From Luscinia megarhynchos (lineage: Eukaryota; Chordata; Aves; Passeriformes; Turdidae), in contig CM067570.1 in NCBI GenBank assembly GCA_034336665.1, forward strand, positions 16,227,502 to 16,291,501: DNA of 64,000 nucleotides, in the 5' to 3' direction. This document shows, piece after piece, positions 23,171 to 37,500 of the stretch; within the stretch, counting starts at the first letter, position 1; every line of letters starts with the position of its first letter. Under the pieces are notes generated by a model. The model saw only the letters and a program-made list of their open reading frames with translations. It had not been told where the DNA came from and made no database searches. The translations under genes and the position numbers were made by a program.

Positions 23171-26100
23171 AGCCAGTATTGCCTGACCCAGCTTGTCCCA
23201 AGCCTAAAAAAATACAGATTATTTGCACAGACTATCTTTTCAGATAGTAAATTCTCACACAGGCTAAAACAGCTGATGTTCTCCTACAGTGCAAACAGCA
23301 TTTGAGCAAAGTTTTGAATCACTAATATCCCATCTTACATTCAGACCACCATGAAGTCATGTTTTTAAAAACACTAAATGCAGATAAGTGCTTGTGAGAT
23401 GGGAGTGGGCTGGAAGAGGCAGGTTGGATACCTGGCTTTGCCTACAGGTAGAAACATATCTGTAATCAGTTTTCTTTACCATGACCTGCAATTCTTCAGT
23501 ACTATGAGATTACTTCTAGAAAACTTTGTATGTCTTTAAGAAGGGGACCTCTGTACTGCAGTTATGATATTCAGGGTCTACCCAGCAAGGCATACAAGGT
23601 ATATTCTGGTTTTGAGTTTATCAGTGATCACTCCACAGGTTACACAGCTGGCTATGGCAAGTCCGCATTAGTGTGAGGATCCACCCACATAACTAAACAT
23701 GTGTGAAGCTCCCGCTCTGACTCACACAGATTCACTTACCATAATACTGAGCTGAGCAAAACAGGCAGCAGGGCTTGATGAATGCTTGCCTCTGTATTCC
23801 ACAGAAATTTGCCTGCATAAATATTTTATTTAGTTTAAATAAAAATATCTTTAAATGTTTTCTCTACTCTTCTGTTCAAATGGTATTTGGTCCATAAAAT
23901 GCTAACTATAAATTCACATCTGGCTAAGCTCAACATTTGTCTTCGTGTTCTTCATTTTATTTTTTCTTCAAGGGATTTTGAGTGTTAAGGATGATAAAGT
24001 GCTGACATTTATGGGAACATTCCATTACTATAGTTTGTATTTGATAAAAGTATATGATTGAACTTTACAAATAAAATCCTTTCATGCTTCAGCAACTCTA
24101 GTTTATAATGGCAAGTATAACATACTATTTTCTATATTTTTTATTATTTTGAGTAAAAGAAATTAGATAAAATCCCACCTCAAGGTATTAATAATCTGGG
24201 TAGCAGGCAGAAAATAGATCAGCTGCATATAAGATAGGATCCTGGTATAAGAATCCAGAAGTGAATGTTTTTAAAACACAAGTTGATGTCACATTAACCA
24301 TTGCTCATGATTTGGCAATGATTGCTGCATGTCAGTTTTGCATAAATAAAAGACAATTATTCCTCATGCTTTCTGTTTATGATAACTGTCATGAGAACAT
24401 TAAGAGTACAGAATTTATGCTTTTGAATTTAGAAATTTGGAGGAGAATGTAAGAAAAATCAATGCAAATATAAAAGTATAGAAGCATCATTATGCTGTTT
24501 TCTTCTGCTGCTTGGGGGAATTCCAAGAATTAATTCAATAAGAAGATAGGATGGGGTTGATATGGTCATTGCTGTTATGTGTAATGATTCTTGAAGAAGA
24601 TGCAATTCTTTAATCTAAAGTTAATAGTGAGCTTCCAAGTAGCTGGGAGAGTTCTGATATTTATTGGATCTTTCATATTTTAAAAATGGCTCTCTCAGTG
24701 CAGTCTGTGTGTTGCTTATTACAGTCTGGTTTCTTGCCTCTTAAATGTGGTTCCACATACTCCTTAGACGTGGAATTTACTCTTTACAGGGGTTCAAGCT
24801 CTGATGGCATAGGAACACACAATGCAATTCTGCTTAACCTCTCTCTCCTTACTGAGGGATAGAGACAAAATCCCAAAATGTTACTTAGAGTCCTATTTAG
24901 TTAAAATACTAGAGTTTGACATGGTCTTAGTGTCTGCCTCTTGAGGAAGACATAAAAATATAACCTCCTGATAATCTGAACAGAATGGATTAGCTTTGAG
25001 AGAGCAAATAAATTTAAAAGTGGAAGTGGATTTATGCTGCAGCTACTCTGTGTGATGTTACATTGGCAAACTGTGTTTAATTATGAAATCATAGATGCCT
25101 TTTTTTAAAAAGTATCCTTCAATCTCACTCCCACCAGTGATAGCTCTATGTTTGCATGATACAGAGTTTATTGAGAAATATACTCCACCGTTCCTAGAAT
25201 CAGCCAAAGGCAAGTATAGCTCATTTTGCAAATGGCCACATAAGGCTTCCAGTCATGCTTTCAGGCAATGCTCCTGCCAACTATTAAAGAATAAGCAAGT
25301 GGTTTAAGAAAGTAAGACAGCACTAGTCATTTCTTGTGTTCTAGATTGTAATTTTTGCCATTTGTTTTGCATCGAGTAAGTGATCTTCTGCACTTGTTAC
25401 TCTCTCCAGTTTAGTGGAATAAGTTTTGAGTGGGAAAAGCAGCATTTCATTTAATAGTGTCTTTAGTGTAGAGAAAGAATTGTGACTTCTGAGACAGAGC
25501 AGCTTGCAGTAGGTAATCTCCATTCTATGTTGTAATAGGGGGAAATGGCCCTGAGGTGGTTACGTGTGAATACTGACAGTCTGGGAACATTATCTCACTG
25601 CTAGGTGAGAATTGCAAGTGCAGGAATCAGATCTTGCATAACAATTGCTTGTGACTTCCACAAAGATGAGCTACACAGTGAGTGGAGGTGGCAACATGTC
25701 AAGTGCTTTACTTCAATTTAGCTTTACCACAGAATTCAGTAAATTAAGGTAGAATATGAAAAATACAAAGATCCCACTAATGTAAATGTCAATAATAGGA
25801 TAATTTCCTTCCAGATATGTCCACAGAGACAGAGATATACAGGTACTCCTATATGCAGATGATTCATCCTGGAATTACTGCCCAGATAAATACAGGCAAC
25901 CTGATGACACAATCTTTTTAGAGTGCTGCCATTGCAAGAGTCATCTTCTTCTTTCATATTGAAAAGGCTCCATTACACATCTTGATCTGTGATGAAGAAT
26001 GAGCCTATTAGACTGGTGTCAGAGAGCAGGGCCTCTTTGGATTGCCAGAGAGATTAAGAGGTATTAAAGACCTACACAATGTTTCCAGAGGAGAACAAAA

Positions 26101-26409
26101 AAGCAGGGATTGTTCTAGCTGATCTGCTAAGTTTTGTTCTAGACCCAGTGGAGAAAGCACAGCCTGAGGATCTTGTATCCCAACTTACAGCAGTATAACT
26201 ACACGGGCACAAATAGAATTTCAGATCAGAATTTTGCCTAAAAACCATTAAAAATATGAACCCTGGAAGCCATGCCAATGTACCACTCTATGAGATAAAA
26301 TATTTTATATTTTAGACTTATATTGAAAGCCTTCTACTGTTTGGATTTTGCACAGCTTGAGAAATTAACATGACAACAGTTCTAGCCCATATCTCTGCTC
26401 AATTTGAAT

Positions 26410-26429
26410 TAAAAATTCATGAATTTTTA
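26410..26429. repeat. Perfect 20-bp palindrome
   Basis: TAAAAATTCATGAATTTTTA is its own reverse complement and sits just upstream of a TA microsatellite. The AT-rich pair of elements would melt easily and could extrude as a cruciform under supercoiling. Confidence 0.95.
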
Positions 26430-26433
26430 GTAC

Positions 26434-26461
26434 ATATATATATATATATATATTATATATA
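26434..26461. repeat. TA dinucleotide microsatellite
   Basis: Alternating TA with one interruption. Ordinary slippage-prone repeat. Confidence 0.95.
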
Positions 26462-28525
26462 CGTTTAATCACTGATTTGCAAGCCTTTTTTTGTACTGGT
26501 TTGGAATTCAGTATTCTCCCTCAGTTATGATCAATGCTGAACACAGAATCCCAATGGAATAAAATTATTATTCAAAAAACCTCAAAAGGCAGGGGAAGCC
26601 CTTTGCCATTTACATCAAATGAACCATTAGATAAAAGCAAGAAGATGAATTAATAAAGTGATTGATTCAGTGCATCTTTCGAGCTATGACATGGTGAGTT
26701 CATTAATGAGAGTGGTGAAAGAATTTTGATACTAACAATTTTAGGGTTTTTAATTTTTAGAAAGTCTTCTGACACAACAATTTTGCAACAGTCAGATTTT
26801 ATTTAATGATGGCTCTGGCAAAAAGTCCCCTTGAACATACACTTCTTATCATCATGACGTTCCAACATATTGTTTCATTTGCCAATATGTAACCAAAGGA
26901 TAAAACAAGAGATGGGCTCAGATAGCAGGGAGAATAAATGTGAGTGCATTGGTTTCAAGGTGTTCAAATCAAGATACCTCAGAAGAAAACTTCAGTCCCT
27001 GAGTAGCTTCTGCTCTTGTTCACTTTAGATTGCTCAAAAATTTATACCTCTTCATTTTATCAACTCCAGTAAAAAAATGTGATTTATACCTCCACAAGCC
27101 AGTATTTAAATAGATAAGTTGATAGACAGATAAGGAGATAGACATAGTTTGTGTTTATGCTTCTTGTACATCCAACCATGGTTAAAATTTTATTTATCAG
27201 GTATAAGCAGAAGTAATTCTTGTCTTGGTGGCTACCAAGTATGCAATTTATTTAAGAAATTCTGTTCATCTTTGGAATTACTCTCTTTGTTCATATGTCA
27301 TACTGTCAAGATATATTTAACATCTATACTATAAGTAGTCCTATGTAGATGAGAATGTATCTTCTAAATTAGTAGAATTTCAAACACTCATGAAGTTACA
27401 GAAACACATCCCCTGTTTATTTTTCAACTTGTTTTATGAATCACAGTGATATTTTTCTGCACCATAGTGGGAAAAATAGTAGAGAAAAAAAGAATCAAAG
27501 TTATAGTCAGATTAATAAAGTGACACTATGCAACTTTTTGCCTATGACTAAAGGTAGGTCAAATTCACTTCTTGTTTATTTAGCCAGTTTCATTTCTCAA
27601 GTCAAAGTAAAATGATACCAGAATCTTTACAACTGCTGTCCAAGGCATTTCCCTCTATCCAGCAAAAGGAGAGTTATTTGACCAATCTTTCATCAAAACA
27701 GACCTACAGCACTTTGTTTACATTACCAACCACAGGGGCTCTAACAGCAGCCTTTGACAAAGTCATTTTGCTATGTAGGTTCAATGCATTTGGTTTTCTT
27801 ATCAAAATTAACTCTTTTTATAAATGCAAGAACGGTATGTGCAGATTAAAAAGATTTTGTGCTGTGGAATAATTTGGGCCAGGTTTTAACTTTTCTTAAA
27901 ACAGTTCTAATCTGGTGGGAACTTCCTCTAACTTGTAAATAGCCTTTGAAAATGGCTCACATTCTTTGGCAAAGAAACAAAAATAAAATAGCTTGGGCCA
28001 GGTTTTCAAAGCATGTATACATTTTTGTACGCCCTCTCTGTTTGAGAACTTCAAATACATTATTTTGATGACTCATCAAAAAACAAGGAGAAGAATGGAT
28101 GCTTGCTTCATGTTTTTAGAATTAGCATGTTGGAAAGTTAAATATCCTATTACCTTTTTTAAGGACAAAACCATTGAGAAGTATGACACTCGGCTTCTGG
28201 GTTTTTGCTTGCTTTTTGTAGGAACACAACAGTATAGCACAGCACCACCACTGATAATTGTCTCAGCTGTATTATTTAAACCCACCCAAACCAGAAAATC
28301 TGCACTAAAATTTAAACTACTTTGATCCCTAAACTCAATACTTTCCTCACATGATTTTTCGATCTGCAGTGATGGTGACTTTTATATCTAATGCATGAGA
28401 AGCCTGGATTGTTTATTTGATTGCACTTAATTCAGCAAACAAAGTAGTCATTACTCCATCCAAGCCAATAAACATCTATTTTTACTAACTGGAAACATAA
28501 GCCAGATTTAAGGAAGTCTTTCATA

Positions 28526-28527
<2 letters not shown>

Positions 28528-28560
<33 letters not shown>
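28528..28560. repeat. 33-base poly(A) tract with A-rich decay tail
   Basis: An uninterrupted run of 33 A is followed by an A-rich stretch with C interruptions to about 28593. An AATAAA lies about 60 bases upstream (near 28468), so this could be the tail of an old retroposed transcript inserted on the plus strand. The upstream sequence shows no recognisable gene, and no target-site duplication was identified by eye. A simple microsatellite is the alternative. Confidence 0.9.
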
Positions 28561-28561
<1 letters not shown>

Positions 28562-31500
28562 AACCACCAAAAAAACCCACAAAACAACAAAAGCTGAATG
28601 GAGTGAAACATTTGTGTTTCTGCTCAAAATACTGAATGATAGTAGAAACCACTACCAAGCTGAATTATGGACTGGAGCTTATATGAGATCCTTCTAAAAC
28701 CAGAACTCTTAGAAAAGTACATATTCATGCCAAACTCTCTTCTAACCGGACTAAAATGACAATAAAATTTCCACAACTGATGAATTTATTTCCGTTAATG
28801 AGTCTCCAAGGTCTACATTAAAACTGCAAGTCATAAAATAAATGTGATATTTTTCCTTTCTCAGTGAAGGATTTTCCTGATCCTTCATGATCTAGGAAGT
28901 AAAGTAAGTACCTAGATGAAGGCAGGAGTACTGTAGGCTATGCATCAAGCACCTCTGTAAAATGCAGTTAGGGGTGTGGCTCAAACATTTTATCCAACTA
29001 TGCTGCTATTTTTTGAGTTTCAACAATAAGCAAAGTCTGAAGCAGGAATGAAAGATGTCCATCAGTTTACAGCCAAGCACTTGAAGAACCTAAGTGAATT
29101 ACATTAGCTAAATATCTAAACTTTCTCAGATGTGAGGTTCAGAGGCAATAAGCCAATGTATTTCTGAAGAAACTAGTAGAGCAATGCTGATTTTTGCTGG
29201 TAGAACTCAAACTCCACTGAGGGGTTTGAATGTGGAAATAATGAATTTCTATAATATATTGTCAAATCAGACTTGCAAGGCCCACTGTTTTTGTAGTGCT
29301 GTTTCCATAATTTCCAATTTCTTTTGGGACGTGTGCTTCAACTATGAAAATGAATTTGAGAGTCAATGTTGGCATAAATAGCTGACAAGTCTATTTTAAA
29401 AGTTTCATTTGATAAAATAACTTTAGTAAATTTGATATTAAAGAGCACATAACATTGTGGTTTGAGAGGCCTTGTGATCCTTTCCCTGATAAAATCAACT
29501 TTGTTTTAAGGAGTAAGAGCTGAGAGAGTGTTAATGGGACCTAAGCATGTTTTGGAAAACATTAAGCAGTAATTCACACTTGCATTTCCCTGTGTGCTCT
29601 GTGAGGGTGGATCAGCTCACACAAGCTATGAAGTCACAGCCACTCCAGGCTCTCAGCTCCCCCTGTCTCCACTACGTGGTGACTGTGCCAGTTGTGCTGC
29701 TCTGGGCAGAGGCCCAAAGCCTGTAGTTCCCTCTCTATGACCATGTGTTCCTACCACCAGGTTGGAAAAAGACACATGTAAATGCTGAACATGTTGCAGA
29801 TGGGAGTTGAGTTGGAATAAATTGAGATCACTGTTCAGGAGAATATGAGCTGAAACCCAGAACCACCAAAGAGGGGAAAAGGGCATAATTCAGAAGGAAA
29901 ATAACAACTCTATAACAGCAATATGTAAAAAAACTCCATATGCATTTTGATTTGTGGGAAAATCGAGCAGGGGCCATTTCAGTTTCAGCAGAATGGATCC
30001 TACTTGACAAAATCACCAGAGAGCAAAGAAGAATTTTCATGACCTCCCACTCAACAAGAGGCCCCATAGCCACAGAAATCTATAGTTTGCATTGCAATGG
30101 AACATTGCACAATGCACTGCATGGTGCAAAAAAATCATCCTTCTGGAGAGAGGAAAACATTTCGTAATGATCTGTCTGGAACATTTGGTTAACCCTTCTG
30201 CTCTGAAGAATGCAATGTAGGGAGCTGATATTCTAAATTTAGAAAAAAAAAATTAAAGGTTTCTTAAAAAGAGAAGTTGTATTTTATTTCTAGGTTTATG
30301 TGCTCATAACTCCATTTTGAAAACCCCTCAGTCATTGCTGTCGAAAATCCAGCTAATAAAGAAGAAGCATATCAAAAATAGGGAGGAATTTTAACTTACA
30401 AATCATAGTGTTTTGGGCTTTCACCTTCAAGAAAAATTATATCCACCACAAGAAGACATTTACTTAGTTATTGACTCTTCTATGTTTTCAAATCTCGGTA
30501 CAAACCTTTTAAAACCCCTTGGAAATATAAACCAAAGAATAGATCAAATTTAAAGGAAAAAACTGTGAGGGCAACTATGGATCTGACTGAAACTGCTTTA
30601 CTTGCTTCAAGATTGTTTTTCTGTGTCTATATTCTGCCTGTGAAGGATAGAGGAATGATTGTGTCTCTGACAAGCTCATTCTTTTTTTTCCTTTTTTAAA
30701 AAATTCTAACATTAGTGCTTCCTTTTCTTTTTTTACTTCTATGGAGATATATGTACCAAAATATTGAGAAACTGCTGTGTCAATGCATATACTGATTTCT
30801 ACTGAAAGGTATTTATGTTTTTGTTCCAGTCTCTATAAATCAGTGGGTGGTCTCTTGGCTCTGCCTTACTCCTTTTTCTCTCTTCTGACAAAAGGGTTCA
30901 AGGATTCATTATAAGATTCTACGCCTACATCTGGACAATAAACAGTGCACTTATATGTTGGTTACTGTTGATACACAGTAGACTACACAGTTTTTGTCAG
31001 CTTAGTGGACAGAGGTAAAACACTTGTATGCAGTGGTCACTTAGAACATATTTAGTTCTCTTCTGCACTTATCTGAAGTATCTTCAAATACAATTGTAAG
31101 TTTATACAACCTATCTGGAAGTATAGAGCTCTCTAAAAATATTTACTTTATAAACAGAGATACTGAGACAGGTAGAGTGAGATTTTTCAATGTGATGCCA
31201 CTTCATTTCAATCTTTAGACTGTGGGGGCCTTTGTCTTCATAGATTCACACAAGGAAAGTTTTCGATAACTTACAGAGCCTTTGTGCTCAACACATTTAA
31301 GCATCTGTCCTCTTAGTTGCTCCCAGAAACCAAAGCATTGAAAATCAAGTACATTTCTTTGTCAAACATGAGCTGTAGGTCTCTGCACAATAATATATAA
31401 GCAACATATATTACTGTCAGCTACACCAGCCTCTAATACCACTAACATCAATTTTAATCAATGTTGATCGTCCTCACACCTGATCTGTTCCTTCCCAAAT

Positions 31501-34499
31501 CCTCCAACTGATCCTCTGCCCCTTCAAATTTCTTAATAAACCTGATGCAAAATTATGCTCAGTTTATAGCAAGACCTTTTTCCTAATGGTAGTATTAATC
31601 CTCTCTTTAAATACAAGAAGAATCCTAATGTTTTTTTGCTTTCTAGAAAAAAATAACTTTTAAGCAGAAGGCCAGGATCCTAGCTCAGGTCTCTCTCTCC
31701 TGCCTCTTTTTCACATGGAAAAGTAGCTCTTGCCTTTTTGCCTGCATCAGTTGCTGACTGCCAGAACAGTTCCTGGAGGCCAGGGGCATCTGAGCACACT
31801 GACTTGGAACAGGATTGACTTCAGCCAGCTTGGAGAGGAGGGAGCCACAAAAGCTTTAAAGCTCTCACTTCCTTTTCCATTTTGAAGTCCTTTGCCAAGG
31901 GCAGTGTATTTAGTCTGGGGAATCCAGCCACAGGAATCTGAAATCTATTTAAAGATGTACATTCCTGAAAGGATAGTGATCCAAATCTGATTTTAACTCC
32001 AGCACAATTTGAAGTTTGACTTAACCAGAGTCCAAAACCATAGAGTTTTAGATTCCATAAACAAACAAAGCATTACTACCAGCTATGATGGGGTGAACAA
32101 AGTGCTCTTTTTGAGAGTGTACATTTATAAATTCTGCTGCTTTTGATCCAACAAAAGTTTGCAGGTATTTGCTGTTCCTGGAATTAATCTTCTTTGAGTT
32201 TGTTTACAGGCCAGAGGAATTGGAAGAAACCCTCACATCTACAGCCTTCCTTTCTAGTCTCTGGGGTATTTCCTTTTCATCCCTTTTCAAGTAGGAAAAG
32301 ATCAGGAGGGTTTGTTCCACTAAGAAGAAGCTATCTCCACTCATATGCTTGGGCTGATAACCCTAAAACAGCAAACTTGCACTTACAGTGTTCAAGTGCC
32401 CTCAGTTTTAATTCTAGCCAAACAGTTGTAAAGTTTTCTGAGCTACATTGATAACTTATTTTCAACATATGCTTATATAATCAAAATTTTAAACCCTACA
32501 AAGTGTACAACTTTTCTGCAGTTAAATTGTTAGAAGAATATGATAGGACAAGCTCTTAGGCACTAGAATTATGTGTGTAATGAGTCTCAATGGGATTAGT
32601 CCTGAAAAATACAAGATTATGTTTTGTTATGTTTATTAGCCCTGTTTATTTTGCTTTAAAATTTGAAGTATGCAAAATATTGATTGTTCTTCATATATGC
32701 CTTTCTCAATTTAAAGAAGATAATTATATTGTTAAATTAACTTATCTTTTTGGGTTTAATCATTCCTAAAATCCTATTTTTCCCCTCAAATCATTTTCTT
32801 TTCAATGAAAACAAATATTAAATCAGAAAATTTACTTCAGTTTATAAATAAATGAAACATCACTTCCCTGTCAGGAACAATACCAAAATAACTATGTGTG
32901 GATTGCTTCATTCAGCACTTCACTTGGAAAAAAATAATAAATCTACAATAAATCTGTTCTCAAAAATTAAGTAACATGGTCTTTCCCAATGGTATGTCAT
33001 CAGTTCTCAGAGTGCTACAGACACAGGCTTTTTGATTAAATGTCAAGACTGGTGCAGTTCAAACACACTGGGTAATGTAACTAAACAAAGAGCAGTAAAA
33101 CACTAACGACTGGCAGTAGGACTAGCACAGTTTTTTACATAGAAATGGGACATAAAGCTGACAAGTTGTAACTGACAAACTAAGACCAATTGTTTGTGGG
33201 ATTTTAGGTAATTATGGAGATTTTTACAAGTCCAGATATATTTCCAGTGCAAGGTGTCTGGGGAAAGCTTCTTGAAATTTACATCACCAGGGTTTTTTGA
33301 TGAGCCAGCTGGCAACTGATTTCTTTCTGAGGGTAATCCTCCATAAAGTAACCACACTTAGATGAAAAACTTCCTGTAAGGTTATTTAAGGGGAAAAGTT
33401 ACAAAATTGTAAACGGCTATGGCTCGCTTGTCTTTCATCTCCTTAGTGTCTCTAATCAGTCTTTCTCTTAATGTTAAAAGGACCTCGCTAGGTCACTGCA
33501 TAAATTTGGCTGTACTGGATTAGAAAAGTCTTTCAGAGTGATTGGCTTCAGTGGTCATTATCTTCAGAGTCTGAACTCCTCTCTCAGCAGCCCCTACCTA
33601 ATGTGAACACACACAAGGATGACAGAAGAGCACAGCAGAAACTGGATCTACCTCATTGTTGTCCTACATCCTATTTTTCCCCTGTCTAGAAAGCACATAA
33701 TTCTTTTTCCTCAGTTTCACAGACAAAAAGAAATTCTGGGCTATAATGGCCTGAACAACTTAATATGCAAAATTATTTCTTCAATGGCTACAGCATATCA
33801 AGTAGAAGAGAGATGCTGATTTGGCATACCACAATTTTATTGAACAAATTAAAATGTACAGGCTAAGAAAATCTCCATGATCTAAAGGTAGTTCAAAACC
33901 AATACAATAAAGAAAAGCTATTATAATAGTCCATTCTTGAATGCAGTAAGGATTCCTTCACTGTTCTTAGCACTCCAAATTTCTTAAGCTATTTTACACA
34001 AATTCAGGAAATTTGTCTGAATCCCACTGTGTGTACTGCACTTGCTGTAAATACTAAAATGAAATAAGCCATTTCTGGATTGTTTAAAGTTCACCAACAC
34101 AGAAATACCAGCTGAAAAACACTGGTAATGGAAAGTGTAGAGTCTCTCTTACATTCTTCCCGAAGTAAAATGAAGAATGCAAAGCCAAACAGGATTACCA
34201 TCAGTCCTCTCTACTGCAATCCATCAACCACTCAAAAACAAGTACCATTTCCAATGGATATTTCATAGAAGAAAATTAGTTTTAAAGAGAAACATGACTT
34301 GCAACATTGCCAAGTTAATGCACTGTTCCAGGACACAGCCATGTGCTGCCGAGTCTCACGTAAAACAGGAAATATTTGGCTACAGTTTCAGCCTTAGGCC
34401 ATGATCCAGAAATCTGATCCATGTGTGTACACTACTCAGGCTGGAACTTCTGCACCAGTTGGATTCAATTGCATCAGACTTCTGCACCCTTTAAGAGAA
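28561..34499. other. Non-coding sequence, no gene seen
   Basis: Includes a splice-bounded 39-base segment (28865-28903 region) with stops in all frames and an 8-bp hairpin TGAAGGAT/ATCCTTCA (28865-28887); a GCA/TGCA-rich cluster at 30087-30128 with ATTGCAAT and ATTGCACAAT, both close to C/EBP sites; a GC-richer patch at 29585-29760; and another at 31680-31880. No coding gene, transposon or RNA gene was recognised. Confidence 0.6.
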
Positions 34500-34511
34500 G
34501 ACATGGAAGCA

Positions 34512-34544
34512 GGTGGTGGAATGTGGGTGGGGGAATGAGGGAGG
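34512..34544 (+). other. G-rich tract, weak quadruplex potential
   Basis: Runs GG, GG, GGG (34525-34527), GGGGG (34529-34533), GGG (34539-34541) and GG follow in short order on the plus strand. Only three runs reach three G, so a stable canonical quadruplex would need a run to be split or a two-layer fold. Confidence 0.4.
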
Positions 34545-37500
34545 AAAGGTACTTTTGAAGAGTGATGAGCATTGAGGAGATTGCACAGCAGATGGGTTGA
34601 AATGCTTCAATAGAGGTTAAGGGCTGTGTAAAGGGGTTCTTTCACTTTCTCACCATACCCTGAACTGGGATCCTCTCCTATTTCTCAAATTCTCTGAGAT
34701 ATGAGATCCCACTTCAGACTTCTTATGCCATGTAGCCCCCACTCTCCATCCCTGACGTGACCTCTAATTTCATTACTTTTCCATTTTAATTTTATACAGG
34801 AATGAGCTGTACTAGACCATGACAGATTGCTATCCACACAGAAAATTTCTTACCCTCATGCCAGTAGCAATGAAAGGAGGGATTATGTAAAGAGAAAATG
34901 ATGGTCATTTCTCCAGGTTTGAGTAAAGTCAGGAGTCACAGGTGCCAAAGCCTGTTTCCAGTTATTCCAATAGAAGTATCAGCTACTTTCCAGCTCTATT
35001 AGCAATACATTTTGTCATTACAGTCAAAAAAATCCAGTCCTCACAGGTATGCTCACTTTCTTATAATGTTACCACTGTAAAGATTCAGTTTGAAACACCA
35101 GCAAAAGAAGAAAACCAATACTCATAAATTTCTCCTTCATCTTCAAGTTATTCGGTACCTGTCTTGCATAGTCTAGGAAACAATGACTTGTAGTGCATAT
35201 TGTTTATAAGACTCCAAGATTTTCAACCTCTCTACAATGTACTTTGCAGAAGACAGTTACATGAACTTGTATAAGAAAACTGATACACAAGTGTAAAAGT
35301 TATTATTACCTTTGATAAAACTGCAATACTGCAGCAGAAATTAATGAATCCAAGAAAGGTCAAATGGTTGCCCCAAATTCTTTTTCTCTTCAATAAATTA
35401 AAAAGATGAAAATACAGATAAAAGCTAACACCAAGTGAGAAATTCATAAAAACCCAGAGCAATTATAAGAATACAGGGAAAAAACCCACAGTGTTTTCTG
35501 TCAATATTTTAAAAATTCTTCTAATACATGTTACAACACTTGCCCATAATTTGGTTAAAGGGTATGGGTTTTGGTATTCATCTCTGCTCTATTTGGGGCT
35601 TATAAAGCATTCCTGTGCCAAAGTTTTAGATTCAAATTCCTCAATGACCCAACCTAACAGTACTTCAGATTTGTAATACACAGGGTGTATTTAATTTTGC
35701 ACAAAAACACCCACCCACTTATTCAAAAAGGGGACGCAGAAAGGAGGCATTTTTTACAAGATAGTGTAGCCAACAGCTAGAGAATTTGGCCAGAAAATAA
35801 AAATCTCAAGGCTTCTTTAGCCTGAGGAGGCTCAAATTATAGTTTTGATCATCTGGAAGTGCCTAAACTCTTAGGCTTTAACAGATACAGAGTATTCTGT
35901 GGCCCTTCTCTTGAAGATGAGTTGTCATAAAGAAAGAAACACTGAATTTTGGGTAAAAGCAGAAAAAGAAAGGTAGCCAAACTAAGCAAGTGGGTTGATG
36001 GCTCCCATTTGTTTAAGGTACAAGTATTAAGAAAGTCAAATCAGCTAACCCAAGTTAGATTAGAAAGTACACATAAGTAGAAACATGGATAAGGAGTTAT
36101 GTTTGAGGAGGATGTCTGTAGAGTGCCCTTTTCCACTGTCCAGGGAGTGTAAATGACCTATGGCAGTTCTGCTGTTTCTTCTGATACTGGTGAAGTTGAA
36201 TGTAGTCACATGAAGTTAACCCTCTGTTTGTTACAGAGCAGATGCTCTTGTCCTTGAATTCTGTCCCAAAATAACTGTCTGGAAGTGTATCTATGTTTGT
36301 CATGTGTTTTGTTAATGTACTTTCAATGCTCTGGATTTTCACTTTCTCATGGTGCCATAGAAGTGCAATTGTGAGGAACTGCCAAGAAAACAGTAATAAG
36401 ATAATCTGTCTAACAAAGCCAGGCATTTCTTAGCTCAGCTTCAGTGAAGAAACAACTTGCCACACCAGCAGCTGAACCATGCTATGTCAACAAGATGGAA
36501 TGTAACTTATTTCATGCTGCAATGTGCATTAGAACAGAAATCAAGGCATGATTACTGCTTGGTGTGTGGGTTTGTTCAGGCATAAGAACAGCAGTTTGAG
36601 AGTGTGCCATGATGGAAAACATCTGGCCCATTTGGGCCTTCACTTGCACAGCCAACCTGGATATGTGCACCGACAACAAACCAGCTGGTCACTCCTTTCA
36701 CAATCACCAGCTTAATATCTGCTGGTATTCATTTAGGAAACCTGTTAAATCTGAGAGACATAGGCTCTGTGCAAAGAGAAGCTATCCTCAAGAAATTTCA
36801 CTGTCTTTTTCTGAATCTAACAGATCTAAAAAATCACAAAACTAACACTTTTTGCTGTCAGACACGAGACATGCCATGGCGGTGCCTCGGGCACAGGGTT
36901 TTCTAAGCCAGAAGGAAAAGGATATTCTTCAAGAAAAGAAAAAGAAGAGTTTGTACAGGTTTTGATTCATTTTCCCTCCAATATTGCCACATAATTTATA
37001 GGATAACCACAGGCAAGAAATTTTGATAGGTTTTTTGACTGAAGGAGACAGCTCCCTGCAGGAATAAAAACAGAAGAATAAAGTCTGTAGCAAAGAACAA
37101 ACTAATTTTGAAGTGAAGACGAAGTCTCCAAGCCCTAGACTCAGAACAGAGAAGCAGAACCTAATAGCTGGGCACTTTGCTATTTTTTTCTTTATTTTCT
37201 TTTAAACTGTAGTTTAGCATTCTTCCAAAATATTCTCTTTCTCTTCTTGAGCTACAAATCAAAATTTTAAACAAAAAAACTTGATAAGAAAAGAACATAT
37301 CTATATTCTTCTGCAATATTTAGCAACTTTATGAGAATACAATCAGATTGCTGACTTTCTGTAGCTGTGTTTCTTACTGCAGTGCAGATTTCTACTGCAC
37401 TACTCTTTCCTACTTATTACTTTCAATTATTTCCTGAAAAAGAGATCTAATAAAGCTTTGATCATTTGCACACGCTGTTATTTACAGTTACAAGATTTCC

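Larger units (their letters stand above)
23171..28527. other. Non-coding sequence, no gene seen
   Basis: AT-rich DNA with only short frames. It contains an 8-bp hairpin ACATATTG/CAATATGT (26865-26890), degenerate GATA-like repeats around 27108-27148, a 14-bp direct repeat TTGGGCCAGGTTTT at 27874-27887 and 27993-28006, and the palindrome and TA microsatellite listed separately. The 110-codon frame at 27993-28325 has no recognisable domain. Confidence 0.65.

Noticed and set aside
27993..28325. 110-codon plus-strand frame upstream of poly(A), considered as a processed pseudogene
   Set aside because: No recognisable parent protein, 200 bases separate the stop from the poly(A), and no target-site duplication was seen.
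28850..28911. 39-base segment between good acceptor and donor signals
   Set aside because: All three frames contain stops, and it consists largely of an 8-bp hairpin; coding exon excluded, non-coding use unsupported.
31730..31890. About 50 open codons after an acceptor-like CTTTTTGCCTGCATCAG
   Set aside because: No donor follows, and the predicted peptide matches nothing I know.
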